DNA of 64,000 bases. It comes from CAWCUU01 sp963798855. Lineage in GTDB: Bacteria > Gemmatimonadota > Gemmatimonadetes > Longimicrobiales > RSA9. The notes under the pieces are model-generated. The model had not been told where the DNA came from and searched no databases. It was given only the letters and a program-made list of their open reading frames with translations. Shown in pieces: positions 26,866 to 35,803 of this stretch (its first letter is position 1; every line of letters starts with the position of its first letter). A program made the translations under genes and the position numbers. The stretch covers positions 1,488,001 to 1,552,000 of the forward strand of contig CAWCUU010000002.1 in the NCBI GenBank assembly GCA_963798855.1, written 5' to 3'.

Positions 26866-27573
26866 TCAGCCCCGGCCGAGGGTCTGTCGCAATACGCGAG
26901 CGTCGGCCTCGAGCAGCTCCGTGGTCACGGCTGCGGCCTCGTCGCCATCGCGTCGCTCGATCGCGTCAATGAGGCGCGCGTGAATGGCCGCCGTATCCTC
27001 AGTGAGCGCCGGATCCTCGATCACGGCCGCGATCGTCTCGCGCAGCACGCCCGTGAACGAGCGGAAGAGGTCGACCAGGAGGGCGTTGCCGCCGGCCCTC
27101 GCTACGCCCAGGTGGAACGACACGTCTGCGCTGGCGACCGCCTCCTGGTCCCCCTGCGCGCGTGCTGCCTCTCGATCCGCCAGGCGTTGGCGGAGCCGGG
27201 CGATGTCTTCCGAGGTCCGGCGCTCGGCCGCGAACCGGGCACTGGCGATCTCCAGGACCCGCCGGACCTCGTAGACCTCGAGGATCTGCGCCCTCCGCAC
27301 CCGCTGGTCCAGCGGCTCGCCCGGGATCGGCGTGGCCATGACATACGTCCCGTCTCCCTGGCGCACGTCGAGGAGACCTGCATGCGCGAGCACGCCGACC
27401 GCCTCGCGCAAGGTGGTCCGGCTCACCCCCAGCTGCTTCGTGAGCTCGTCCTCCGTCGGCAAGCGGTCGCCGGCTGCGAACCGGCCCAGCGAGATCCACT
27501 CCTGGATCTCGTCGATCACCAGGTGAGCCAGGCGCCGGCGCTTCTGCGTCGGGCCGAGGGGTAGGCGAGTCAT
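26866..27573 (-). CDS. FadR-subfamily GntR transcriptional regulator
   Basis: 235 residues. The winged helix reads RLAHLVIDEIQEWISLGRFAAGDRLPTEDELTKQLGVSRTTLREAVGVLAHAGLLDVRQGDGTYV, the standard GntR signature. The C-terminal FCD domain follows (EVYEVRRVLEIASARFAAERR, ADVSFHLGVARAGGNALLVDLF, HARLIDAIERRDGDEAAAV), with the histidines that bind metal and a carboxylate ligand in family members. The regulated genes are not evident; a short inverted repeat TCAT-CCT-ATGA precedes its start. It may control the hydrolase remnant immediately upstream, but this is inference. Confidence 0.9.
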   Translation of the reverse strand: MTRLPLGPTQKRRRLAHLVIDEIQEWISLGRFAAGDRLPTEDELTKQLGVSRTTLREAVGVLAHAGLLDVRQGDGTYVMATPIPGEPLDQRVRRAQILEVYEVRRVLEIASARFAAERRTSEDIARLRQRLADREAARAQGDQEAVASADVSFHLGVARAGGNALLVDLFRSFTGVLRETIAAVIEDPALTEDTAAIHARLIDAIERRDGDEAAAVTTELLEADARVLRQTLGRG

Positions 27574-27663
27574 GCGATCATCCTATGACGTGCAGGAGAC
27601 TCGTCAAGGATGCCTGCCTGGACGCGCTCCCCGGAATGGCGCCAGGTGTGAGGTCGGTCGCGT

Positions 27664-27995
27664 TCAATCGGGAAGGCCCATGAACGTGCGAAGCGCCGCC
27701 GCCACCTCGGTCGGAGCCTCGTTCGGCGCGAAGTGTCCGCTGTTCGGGATGGCGACACCTCGGACGTCGCGTAGCCCGGCCCACGGTATACGATCATGCC
27801 GCCGACGTCCTGTCCGACGAGGGTGACCTCACCCGGGCTCAGCGCACGGATCGCCTCGCGCACGTGCCGCGCGAGCGTGCGTTTGTCGTTCGACTGCGCG
27901 GGGGTCACGGAGCTCCCAATGCCTGGAAGGTCCAACGCGGCGACGTAGGCGTGTCGTCCGAGTGCACGCATGATCGCCTCGACCACCCGCGACAT
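27664..27995 (-). pseudogene. Alpha/beta hydrolase (epoxide-hydrolase-like), internally deleted
   Basis: From ATG 27995 the frame gives YVAALDLPGIGSSVTP and the nucleophile elbow TLVGQDVGGMIVY with an aspartate nucleophile. The C-terminal end, GVAIPNSGHFAPNEAPTEVAAALRTFMGLPD with the catalytic histidine, follows almost at once in another frame and ends at 27664. About 130-150 residues including the cap domain are missing, so removing one base cannot restore it. The N-terminus also lacks the oxyanion HGF segment. This is a genuine decayed gene rather than a simple indel artefact. Confidence 0.7.
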
Positions 27996-28053
27996 CGACG
28001 AGCCGGTGACGCAAGACGCCTGGAGGATCGGAGGTCCTGCTCATGAGCGATCG

Positions 28054-28602
28054 CTATTCGCGCTCCCGCGTGTACGTGAGAAGGACGAGTCCGCCATCGA
28101 AGCTTCGCGCGGCCTGGAGGTGCAGAACCGTCTGGCCCGTGTCTTCTTCCGGGAAGAGGCGCTTCCCGCTTCCCCTCACCACGGGGTAGACGAACAGCTG
28201 GAGCTCATCGACCAGGTCGTGACGGAGCAGCGAGCGAACGAGCGTCGCGCTCCCCGTCACGTTGATGTTGCGCCCTTCCTGCTTCTTGAGCCGCCCGACA
28301 CCCTCCGCGACATCCCGGATCAGAAAGGAGTTGTTCCACTCGAGCGAGTCGAGCGTCCTGGACGCTACGTATTTGGGCGTGTTGTTCATGAAGGCGCCCA
28401 CGGGATTGTCCACCCCACGCGCGGGCCACACCGCCGCGAACTCCTCGTACGTCCGCCGGCCGAGCAGAAGCGTATCCGCTGCCTGCAGCGCTTCGCCGAT
28501 GACCTGGCTCACCTCGGGCACGAAATACCTGGGCGTCCACTCGTCCGGGGACTCGACGACCCCGTCGATCGACACGATCTCGGCAGCCAACAGCTTTCGC
28601 AT
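28054..28602 (-). CDS. RibD C-terminal / dihydrofolate-reductase-like protein
   Basis: 182 residues behind an AAAGGAGG ribosome site. The fold markers are MRKLLAAEIVSIDGVVESPDEW, LLLGRRTYEEFAAVWP, ASRTLDSLEWNNSFLI and VTGSATLVRSLLRHDLVDELQLFVYPVVRGSGKRLF. These match the YyaP/YwjB-type reductases (RibD_C family), which probably bind NADPH; the substrate is unknown. Its ATG overlaps the stop of the upstream alpha/beta hydrolase by one base, so the two form an operon. A paralogue is at 59735-60304. Confidence 0.87.
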   Translation of the reverse strand: MRKLLAAEIVSIDGVVESPDEWTPRYFVPEVSQVIGEALQAADTLLLGRRTYEEFAAVWPARGVDNPVGAFMNNTPKYVASRTLDSLEWNNSFLIRDVAEGVGRLKKQEGRNINVTGSATLVRSLLRHDLVDELQLFVYPVVRGSGKRLFPEEDTGQTVLHLQAARSFDGGLVLLTYTRERE

Positions 28603-29525
28603 CACGATCCTCCTTTCGTCGTCCCCGCGTCGAGGAACGGCAGCACGGTGTCCGCTAGACGAGGGTCGGCGAAGATCTCGTAGTGAGTTGCGCCGGGTAT
28701 CACGGCGAGTCGATTCGGAGACATGTTCTCTCTCATCCATCCGGCGTCCTTCAAGCCGCCGCCCAGCAGGTGGTAGAACGCGACCATGTGCTCGGGCCGG
28801 ATGATGTCGGCGTCGCCATATACGAGCATGACGGGCCCGCGGAGCGACCGCGCGTCCGCCGACCAGTCGTAGGACCGGCGCATGTATGCCCCCATGGCGT
28901 CGAGCAGCCGAGGGAATTCACCGGGATCCGGGGCTGTCGCGGCGTACGCCTGGTACAGGGGGGTTCCTTTCATCTCCTCGGCCATCGCCGCGCTCAGCGC
29001 GGCCTGCTGCGGTAACACCTCGGGATAGAATCCTTCGCGGGCGAAGGGCGTGGAGACGAGGACGAGGCGCCTCACCATCTCCGGATGCTGTACCGCCAGG
29101 CGGAAGGCGACAGCGCCGCCCAGCGAGTACCCCATGACATCGACCTCGTCGTAGCCGAGGCTGTCCAGCAGAGCCGCCATGTCGTCGGCCATGGCACCGG
29201 CCTCGATGGGGCGGTTGCCCAGCCCGGTCCGCCCGTGACCCTGGAGGTCGACGCCGATCACCTGCCGCGCCTGAGACAGCTTCCCGAGGTTCGGCCCGAA
29301 CATCTCGATCTGACCGAGTCCGCCGTGCAGGAGCAGCAGCGGTTCTCCCGTGCCGTAAATGGCGTAGTAGTAGCTAAGCCCGTTGGCGGCTACGTGCCCC
29401 GTCTTCCGAGGCGTGGGAACGGTGGCGTCCGCCAGGGCCGCCCCCGACTGTCCTTCAAGACTCGAGGAATCGGCCAGCATCGCTGCGGCGAGCGACACGA
29501 CGGCGACAATGGTGCGGGTCTTCAT
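28602..29525 (-). CDS. Secreted alpha/beta hydrolase
   Basis: 307 residues with a signal peptide (TIVAVVSLAAAMLADSSSLEGQ). The oxyanion strand LLLLHGGLGQIEMF, the DLQGHGRTG motif, the nucleophile elbow VMGYSLGG and the late histidine GATHYEIF are in the right order and spacing. The fold resembles haloperoxidase/ester-hydrolase-type alpha/beta hydrolases. It is the first gene of a pair with the RibD-like reductase. Upstream, a palindrome at 29643-29655 separates it from the divergent DUF5916 gene. Confidence 0.88.
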   Translation of the reverse strand: MKTRTIVAVVSLAAAMLADSSSLEGQSGAALADATVPTPRKTGHVAANGLSYYYAIYGTGEPLLLLHGGLGQIEMFGPNLGKLSQARQVIGVDLQGHGRTGLGNRPIEAGAMADDMAALLDSLGYDEVDVMGYSLGGAVAFRLAVQHPEMVRRLVLVSTPFAREGFYPEVLPQQAALSAAMAEEMKGTPLYQAYAATAPDPGEFPRLLDAMGAYMRRSYDWSADARSLRGPVMLVYGDADIIRPEHMVAFYHLLGGGLKDAGWMRENMSPNRLAVIPGATHYEIFADPRLADTVLPFLDAGTTKGGS

Positions 29526-29642
29526 CTCGGTTCTCCTGCGTTCCGCGTTGTTCCTGTCCAGGCGTCGAACGAGGGCGTGTGCAATCGACAGCGGCCGTGC
29601 GTCCGGTGCGCGCGGCGGGTACCGGCCTTGCGAATACATACT

Positions 29643-29655
29643 ATCATATTATGAT
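29643..29655 (+). promoter_or_regulatory. AT-rich palindrome between divergent genes
   Basis: ATCATA-T-TATGAT is a perfect inverted repeat in an AT-rich spot between the alpha/beta hydrolase (minus, start 29525) and the DUF5916 gene (plus, start 29701). It is positioned as an operator; no regulator gene is adjacent. Confidence 0.4.
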
Positions 29656-29700
29656 TTGGGCAACCGGACCCTTCGGACCGAACACGCAAAAGGGGGCTGC

Positions 29701-32398
29701 TTGAGCTCCGCAATTCCGCGCCCGCCGTCCCGACGCCAACGGGGACGGGCCCCTCGCCTGTGGATCGTCTGCTCGGTGCTGCTCGTGCCGAGCGGCGTCT
29801 CGGCCCAGACGATCCACCCGATCCCGCCCCCTCGGGCCACCGCGGTCGAGCGACACGGGCGGATCATGGTCGACGGCCTGCTCGCGGACTCCGCCTGGCG
29901 GGACGCCCCCGTGGCGACGGGGTTCCGCCAGCAGGATCCCGCACCGGGTGATTCGGCCCGCGATCGGACGGAGGTTCGGTTCCTCTTCGACGAAAGCGCG
30001 CTCTACATCGGCGCCCGCATGTTCAATGCGATGGGAGCGGCCGGTGTCTCGGCCCGGCTCGTCCGCCGGGATGAGGACCCGCATTCGGACTACTTCATGG
30101 TGATTCTGGACACGTTCCACGATCACCTGGGGCGAACGGTGTTCGAAGTGAACCCGCTGGGCGTGAAGCGAGATGCGCGCGGGCTGGGCACCGAGCAGGC
30201 CGACTTCTCCTGGGATGCCGTGTGGGAGGCGGCCACCGTCATCGATTCGCTCGGCTGGACGGCGGAGATCCGGATCCCGTTCTCCCAGCTCAGGTTCGCC
30301 AGCGGCTCCGACGCGACCTGGGGCGTGCAGAATGTGGCGCTACGCCCAGCGGCTCGACGAGACGTCGCAGTGGGCGTACTGGACGAAGCGGGACGCCGGA
30401 GGGCCTGCCTTCTTCGGCCACTTGACTGGCCTCCGGCTGCCGACCCGGGGTCATCCAATGGAGTTGCTGCCCTACGCCGTGCTGTCGACGCAATCGCCGG
30501 CACCCGGCCGGTGGGCTACGCACACCGGGGCGGGCGGCGATCTCCGATACCTGCTCTCGCCGGGTGCTTCCGTCATCGCGACGATAAACCCCGACTTCGC
30601 GCAGGTGGAGGCGGACCCGGCCGTCCTGAATCTCGGAACGGTCGAGACGCTGTATCCGGAGAAACGGCCGTTCTTCGTGGATGCCTCCGGGCTCTTCGCG
30701 TTCACGGATCTCACCTGCTTCACGTGTGCCGCCGGCTCCTTGACCGGCCTGTTCTACTCGCGGCGCATCGGGCGATCGCCTCGCTACGTTCCCGTCGGGA
30801 CATCGGTGACGTCCCCGGACGCGAGCACGATCGCAGCCGCCGCCAAGCTCGTCGTCCAGTCGCGGGGAGGGCTGTCGGCAGGCGTGCTCAATGCGTTGAC
30901 GTTGCGAGCCAATGCGGTCGTCGAGGACGCGGCCGGGGTGGCGCGTGTGCCCGTGGAGCCGGTGACCAACTTCCTCGTGGCGCGCGTGAAGGGGAGCGCC
31001 GCGGACGGCCGGGGCGTGCTCGGATCGATGCTGACCTTCGTAACCCGGGACCTTCCCACCCCTGCTCTTGCGGGCCTGTTGCCCAGGAACGAGGTGGCCA
31101 TCGCGGGTGACACCGAGTGGTGGTGGGGACGGCGAACCTACCACGTGCAGGGTAGCGTGTCCCTTTCCTATGTCAGCGGAGACACGAGCGCGATCCGGCG
31201 CATTCAGCAGTCCAGCGTCCACTACCTGGATCGGCCGGATCGGACGGGCACGAGCGGTGGGGCATCCCCGGACGGATTCGATCCGCTGGCAAGGCATCTG
31301 GCGGGGTATGCTCTCAACGGCCGCGTGGCCAGAGAAGCCGGCGACTGGAGCTGGGAGGCGCTCGGAGTCGCGCACAGCCCGGGATTCGAGGTGAACGAGG
31401 CGGGCTACGAACCCAGGGCGGATGCCGTGTTCCTCGCTGCGAGCCTGCGGCGAAACCTCACCCGGCCGGCGCGCTACTATCGATCCATGAGCTTCACCGC
31501 CGGCGTTCAGCAGTCGACGAACTTCTCCGGCGACGTACTGGATCGCCAGCTCACCGGTCGAGTCAATGTGGTGTTCCCCAGCGCGTGGACGTTGACCGCC
31601 ACGCACGTGGAGATGCCGCCCGTCGTCAGCGACCGGCTCACCCGAGGCGGGCCGCTGGTAGGCATTCCCGCCGGCAGGCACGAGTCGCTCGCCGTCGCCA
31701 CCGCAGAGAGAGGCACCGTGGCGGGGGCACTCGATCTCGAGTGGCAACGCCGACGTGACGGCGGATACACGTACGACGTGATCGGGCGGCTCACGTTGCG
31801 GCCGGCGGCCGGTGTCGCGGCCAGTCTCGAGCCCTCGGTCGGCGCCGCACGCGACCCGTCGCAGTATGTGGCGACCGTGTCGGACGAGACGGCCGGGGAG
31901 TTCTTCGGACGGCGATACGTCTTCGCCACGCTGCGTCAGCGAACCGTCGAGCTCGGGCTCCGGCTGGAAGCGGCCGTGACCCCCGAGCTCTCTCTCAGCC
32001 TGTATGCGCAGCCCTTCCTGGCGAGCGGCGCCTACTCGGATCTCGGCGAGTTCGCCAGGCCGGGCACGACGGCAAGGCTCGTGTACGGCGTCGATCGCGG
32101 GACCATTCGGCACGACGCGGCGGAGCCCGGGACCTACACGGTCGATCCGGATGGCTCGGGTCCTGCGCTGTCGTTCCCGATCGCCGATCCGGATTTCACG
32201 CTGCACTCCTGGCGCAGCAACGCCGTGCTGAGATGGGAATACCGGCCCGGCGCCACCCTCTTCGTCGTGTGGACCCAGTCCCGCGAGCTCGAGACCGCCG
32301 CCGGCACGCTGGACCTTCGACGCGACACTCCGGATATCTTCGCCACGTGGCCGCGCAACGTGTTTCTCATCAAGGCATCGTACTGGCTGGACTTCTAG
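29701..32398 (+). CDS. DUF5916 outer-membrane protein (carbohydrate-binding-like N-domain plus barrel), one frameshift
   Basis: The likely start is TTG 29701, six bases after AAAAGGGGG, opening a signal peptide ending GVSAQT. Residues 40-210 form the sugar-binding-like domain (GRIMVDGLLADSAWRDAPVA, TEVRFLFDESALYIGARMFN, WTAEIRIPFSQLRF). Then DUF5916 follows: VIATINPDFAQVEADPAVLNLGTVETLYPEKRPFFVDASGLF, ending as a barrel strand FLIKASYWLDF. The frame shifts at 30336-30337; deleting one G gives WGVQNVRYAQRLDETSQW. Repaired length is about 898 residues. The family is common in Gemmatimonadota and Bacteroidota; its substrate is unknown. Confidence 0.82.
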
Positions 32399-32536
32399 GA
32401 CCGCTCCTGGCGTGCCACCGCACGAGCCCTTATCACGATTCCGCACGGCGCCTCCGCAAGACCGGGATAAAGGCCGAGCGTTGCCTCCGCGGCAGCTCGG
32501 TGGCGGCGTCGAAGTCGACCTCAACCGCGGTGCGGA

Positions 32537-33043
32537 ATGGACCTGTCTACGATTGCCAATCTGGCTACGGCCCTCACTGTCCTGAGTGCCGTCGTGTTCG
32601 GCGTCATCGAGATGCGCGCGGCGCGACGCGAGCGAGAGGAACGGGCGGCGCTCGCGGCCGTCCAGGTCCTTGTCACCCCCGAGTGGATGCGGTCCATGCT
32701 GGTCGTCCACGACATCCCCGACCAGGCGAGTCGCGCGGACATCCAGGATGACCCACGCGTGCTCGACGCGGTTGCGGCGGTCGGTATCATCCTCGAGGGA
32801 GTCGGCTATTCGGTCTACGCACGAGCGGTCCCGCTGACGACCGTCGGCGACCTGATGGGCGGCACGATTCGTCTCGCCTGGCGAAAGTTGGGCCCGTACA
32901 TCGAAGACGAGCGCCGGCGAACCGGTTCCAGGAAGACGTTCGAGTGGTTCGAGTGGCTCGCGAAGCAGGTGGAACGACACCTGCCCGGCAGGACCAGCCT
33001 CGAGATCGGCGCGCAGGATGCCTATGCGGATTGGGAGCCCTGA
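32537..33043 (+). CDS. Single-pass membrane protein of unknown function
   Basis: 168 residues. One N-terminal helix (IANLATALTVLSAVVFGVIEM) is followed by a charged, helical cytoplasmic part with segments RAARREREERAALAAVQVLVTPEW and ILEGVGYSVYARAVPLTTVGDLMGG. The layout resembles DUF4760-type proteins, but no reliable family match can be claimed. Its 3' end overlaps the 3' end of the convergent racemase gene by 22 bases. Confidence 0.65.
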   Translation: MDLSTIANLATALTVLSAVVFGVIEMRAARREREERAALAAVQVLVTPEWMRSMLVVHDIPDQASRADIQDDPRVLDAVAAVGIILEGVGYSVYARAVPLTTVGDLMGGTIRLAWRKLGPYIEDERRRTGSRKTFEWFEWLAKQVERHLPGRTSLEIGAQDAYADWEP

Positions 33044-33813
33044 TGGCCCTGGTGCCGGCCCTGGACCGCGCGCGCCGGCTCCTCGCCCAGAGCGAAACGA
33101 AGGACCGCATCGACGTGCACGGCCGTCGTGTTGACGTAGCGGACGCCTCCGATCAGGCACGAAGGCGCCACGCTCAGCTCGGGGAAAGCCAGCGGCAGCT
33201 CCGTGCAGGCCAGGCAGACCGCAGTCGTTGCCGGCCGCGCTCCACGTAGCGCGTCGTGGACGATTCCGGTCAGTCGCGCCCGACCACCTTCGGCTCGCCC
33301 CGTCTGCACGTCCGCGATCAGCTCGCTCAGTGCGACCCGGACCGCCGGGCTTCGCGGACTGATGGACTCGACGCCGTATCCTGCAAAGACCTGGGCCAGT
33401 CGCCGGGAATCCATTGTCGTGGCGGTACCCAGGACCAGCGCCTCCTCCACCTCCAGTCGTGCGACCTCCCGGGCCGTGGCCTCGAAGAGATCCACGACGG
33501 GAAGGTCGATCCCCCGGGTGATCGACTCCAAGCGGTGGTGCGGCGTGTTGCTCGCGATCAGCGCGACGTCGACCCCGGCCGCGACCAGACGCACGAGCGC
33601 CGAGCGGTGATACTCGTCGAAACGGATCCAGGACCGGTCGTCGTCATCGACGCCGAGGTACGAGATCGCCGTGCCCAAATCCAGGGACTCGATTACGATC
33701 TCCGGCGTGCACGGTGGGTCCGGCCGGCCTTCCTCACAGCGACGGCAGATGCCGGCGTAATAGTCGACGGTCGAGCGCCATCCCACACCGCCCACGAGCC
33801 CGATCCTCTTCAC
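33022..33813 (-). CDS. Aspartate/glutamate racemase-family protein
   Basis: 263 residues. The start MKRIGLVGGVGWRSTVDYY and motifs LIASNTPHH and CLACTELPL identify the Asp/Glu/hydantoin racemase fold. In standard racemases both catalytic acids are cysteines; here the first position is Thr90 and the second Cys203. The same Thr/Cys pair occurs in an E. coli L-aspartate/glutamate-specific racemase (YgeA), so one-directional use of L-amino acids is possible. It follows the NIPSNAP gene by six bases in the same operon. Confidence 0.85.
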   Translation of the reverse strand: MKRIGLVGGVGWRSTVDYYAGICRRCEEGRPDPPCTPEIVIESLDLGTAISYLGVDDDDRSWIRFDEYHRSALVRLVAAGVDVALIASNTPHHRLESITRGIDLPVVDLFEATAREVARLEVEEALVLGTATTMDSRRLAQVFAGYGVESISPRSPAVRVALSELIADVQTGRAEGGRARLTGIVHDALRGARPATTAVCLACTELPLAFPELSVAPSCLIGGVRYVNTTAVHVDAVLRFALGEEPARAVQGRHQGHQGSQSA

Positions 33814-33819
33814 GGCCGA

Positions 33820-34161
33820 TTACCGGACGTTCGGAGTGGCTGCAAGCTCGAACGTCCCGTCCACGACCTCCACGAAGTTCCGTTCCTCGCGCAGGATCAC
33901 CCGCTCGCGCGCCGCCATCTCGAAGTTCGCGCGGGCCTCCGGATCCGAGCGCAGGCGCTCCTTGTACCGCTCGTACGCAGCCAGGCTCTCGAACGCGATG
34001 AGGCCCCAGCCAACATCGTTCGTCCCTTCATAGGGCAGAAAGTACCCGATGAGGTGGCCACCGCAGCGGGGTATGATGCGACCCCAGCTCTCCGCATAAG
34101 CCTTGAATCGATCCCGCTGATGCGGGTCGATCTGGTAGCGGATTACGCACGTGATGAGCAT
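33820..34161 (-). CDS. NIPSNAP-family protein
   Basis: 113 residues starting MLITCVIRYQIDPHQRDRFKAYAESWGRIIPRCGGHLIGYFLPYEGTND, a textbook NIPSNAP start; the rest (LIAFESLAAYERYKERLRSDPEARANFEMA) completes the ferredoxin-like fold. Function unknown. The frame stays open upstream to an ATG at 34284, which would add a basic, Tat-like segment (TRRRAIAIGTGG); this longer form cannot be excluded. It begins an operon with the racemase and lies behind the operator copy at 34330. Confidence 0.8.
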   Translation of the reverse strand: MLITCVIRYQIDPHQRDRFKAYAESWGRIIPRCGGHLIGYFLPYEGTNDVGWGLIAFESLAAYERYKERLRSDPEARANFEMAARERVILREERNFVEVVDGTFELAATPNVR

Positions 34162-34329
34162 CCCTGTTCTCCCCCGGGCTGACGCGGCCGCGTCGCCGAG
34201 CAGGGCGGCGGCCATCCCCCCCGTCCCGATCGCGATCGCTCGACGGCGCGTGATCGTGTCCGATCGCCTCCGACCGGTATCCATGGCTTCAAGGATAAGA
34301 GGTGGGTGGCGGTCATGCTTCGGCAATTG

Positions 34330-34343
34330 TCAAATAATGGATG
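34330..34343 (+). promoter_or_regulatory. Operator copy 2 for the ArsR-like regulator (NIPSNAP-racemase promoter)
   Basis: TCAAATAATGGATG is the exact reverse complement of the 14-base site at 35131-35144. It sits upstream of the NIPSNAP-racemase operon and just after the regulator gene. The inner ATC(A/C)A(A/T)T half-sites form an imperfect palindrome, as expected of ArsR dimers. Confidence 0.55.
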
Positions 34344-34391
34344 TCGGGAGGACTGCGACGGTGGCTGCCGGCAATGGGACGCGCGTTGACC

Positions 34392-35108
34392 TCAGCCCCG
34401 GGCCGAGGTGTCGAGTCCGAAGCGGCTACGAAACTCGCTGCGACCGAAGGGCGTGACTCGCAGAGCGCGGCCGGTCCGCTCGCGTGACACCCAGCGGCGG
34501 TCGAGCGCCAGCTGAAGCAGCGCCGCCCCCAGGCTGCCGCCAATGTGTGACCGGCGCTCGCTCCAGTCCAGGCATGCGTAGGCGAAGCGCCGCCGGCGCG
34601 CTCTCGCCGCTCCGACATCGACGCCCAGTGCCTCGAGAGCCGCGATGCCCGGGGCCGTGAGATCGTACGCATCATCGCCCTCTTCGAGCGCGGGCTGGAG
34701 CCAGCCCAGCGCGAAGACCCGGTCGTGGAGAGCCACCCCGAGGGCGCCGGCCAGATGGTCGTAGCAGGTCCGCCCGGCGCGCAGGTGGCTCGGCGTGCCA
34801 GGCTCGAACGACATAGTGGAGCCACCACTCAGAAAGCTGAGCTTCTCCAGCGCCGCAGCCACCTCGGATCCCCCGAGGCTGTAGTATCGGTGCTTCCCTT
34901 GCACGTGCACGCGCACCAGGCCTTCCTGCCTCAAGCGGCCCAGATGAGTGCTCGCCGTCGATGGGCTCACCTCGGCCACGAGCGCGAGCTCGGTGCTGGT
35001 CCGGGCCCGGTTGTCCATCAGGCAGTAGAGCATGCGAACCCGCGCCCGCTCGCCGATCGCGGCAGCGATCCGAGCAACCGCCTCGTCCGGTCGAGTGGAC
35101 TCCTCCAT
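34392..35108 (-). CDS. ArsR-family regulator with extra C-terminal domain
   Basis: 238 residues. The N-terminal winged helix is VARIAAAIGERARVRMLYCLMDNRARTSTELALVAEVSPSTASTHLGRLRQEGLVRVHVQGKHRYYSL. A second domain of about 130 residues follows (CYDHLAGALGVALHDRVFALGWL, then RRRFAYACLDWSERRSHIGGSLGAALLQLAL), resembling the C-terminal domain of YdfF/ArsR-type proteins that carry a CLDWSERR motif. No metal motif is evident. Two identical operators, one in its own promoter and one in the promoter of the NIPSNAP-racemase operon, suggest it represses both. Confidence 0.87.
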   Translation of the reverse strand: MEESTRPDEAVARIAAAIGERARVRMLYCLMDNRARTSTELALVAEVSPSTASTHLGRLRQEGLVRVHVQGKHRYYSLGGSEVAAALEKLSFLSGGSTMSFEPGTPSHLRAGRTCYDHLAGALGVALHDRVFALGWLQPALEEGDDAYDLTAPGIAALEALGVDVGAARARRRRFAYACLDWSERRSHIGGSLGAALLQLALDRRWVSRERTGRALRVTPFGRSEFRSRFGLDTSARG

Positions 35109-35130
35109 GGTCGACCTCCTCCGTTGATGT

Positions 35131-35144
35131 CATCCATTATTTGA
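35131..35144 (+). promoter_or_regulatory. Operator copy 1 for the ArsR-like regulator (own promoter)
   Basis: CATCCATTATTTGA lies 22 bases upstream of the regulator's ATG in an AT-rich patch. With the downstream TAA it matches the copy at 34330-34343 (reverse strand) over 17 bases with one mismatch. Its position fits autoregulation. Confidence 0.55.
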
Positions 35145-35267
35145 TAAGGGGCGAAGCGTCATCGCAACTCGAGCATTATCCTCGAGGCGAGGGGGCAGGT
35201 GGGGTTGCGACGAAATCGGCATCGTCGACTGCTCGTCACTTCGGCCATCATGAAAGGATCATCGATC

Positions 35268-35679
35268 ATGAAGCTTTACACACACCCTCAATTTTGGCGG
35301 CAACTGCGCCGAAGCCTTCGGCTATTACGAAACGCACCTCGGCGGACGCGTGACGACCGTGATGAAGGTGAGCGATCTGCCCGCCGGAATGACTCCGCCG
35401 CCGGGCTCGGCGGACGCCGTCATCCACGCTCGCATGGAGATAGCCGGAGTGGAGCTGATCGGGAATGATGTACCGCCGGGCGGTTTCCAGCCGATGCGGA
35501 GCTGCTACGTGTATCTCTCCGTGGATTCGGCGGAGGAGGCCGAGAGGATCTACGGCGCTCTTTCGGATGGAGGAGACGTGGGTATCCCGCTCGGCGAGAC
35601 GTTTTTCGCGACGCGGTTCGCACAGGTCCGGGATCGGTTCGGAACCCTGTGGACGATCCTGCACGAGCGGTCACAGTGA
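35268..35679 (+). CDS. VOC/PhnB-like glyoxalase-fold protein, one frameshift near the start
   Basis: From ATG 35268, behind GAAAGGATC, the frame should read MKLYTHLNFGGNCAEAFGYYETHLGGRVTTVMKVSDLP, the standard PhnB start. One base inserted in the CCC run at 35285-35287 moves the rest to another frame, which is open to 35679 and contains RMEIAGVELIGNDVPPG, SCYVYLSVDSAEEAERIYGALSDGG and QVRDRFGTLWTILHE. Repaired length is about 136 residues. Members of this group (YjdN-type) have the VOC fold without proven enzyme activity. Confidence 0.8.
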
Positions 35680-35803
35680 GGCATTTGACGGGCGGGACTC
35701 GCTGGCCAGCGCTTCGCATTCCGCTGATGCGGACACAAGCGCCCGGCTGGATCATGCGGACGAGCTCACCGAGAGGCGGGCAGAGCGCGGCAGCAATGCC
35801 CCG

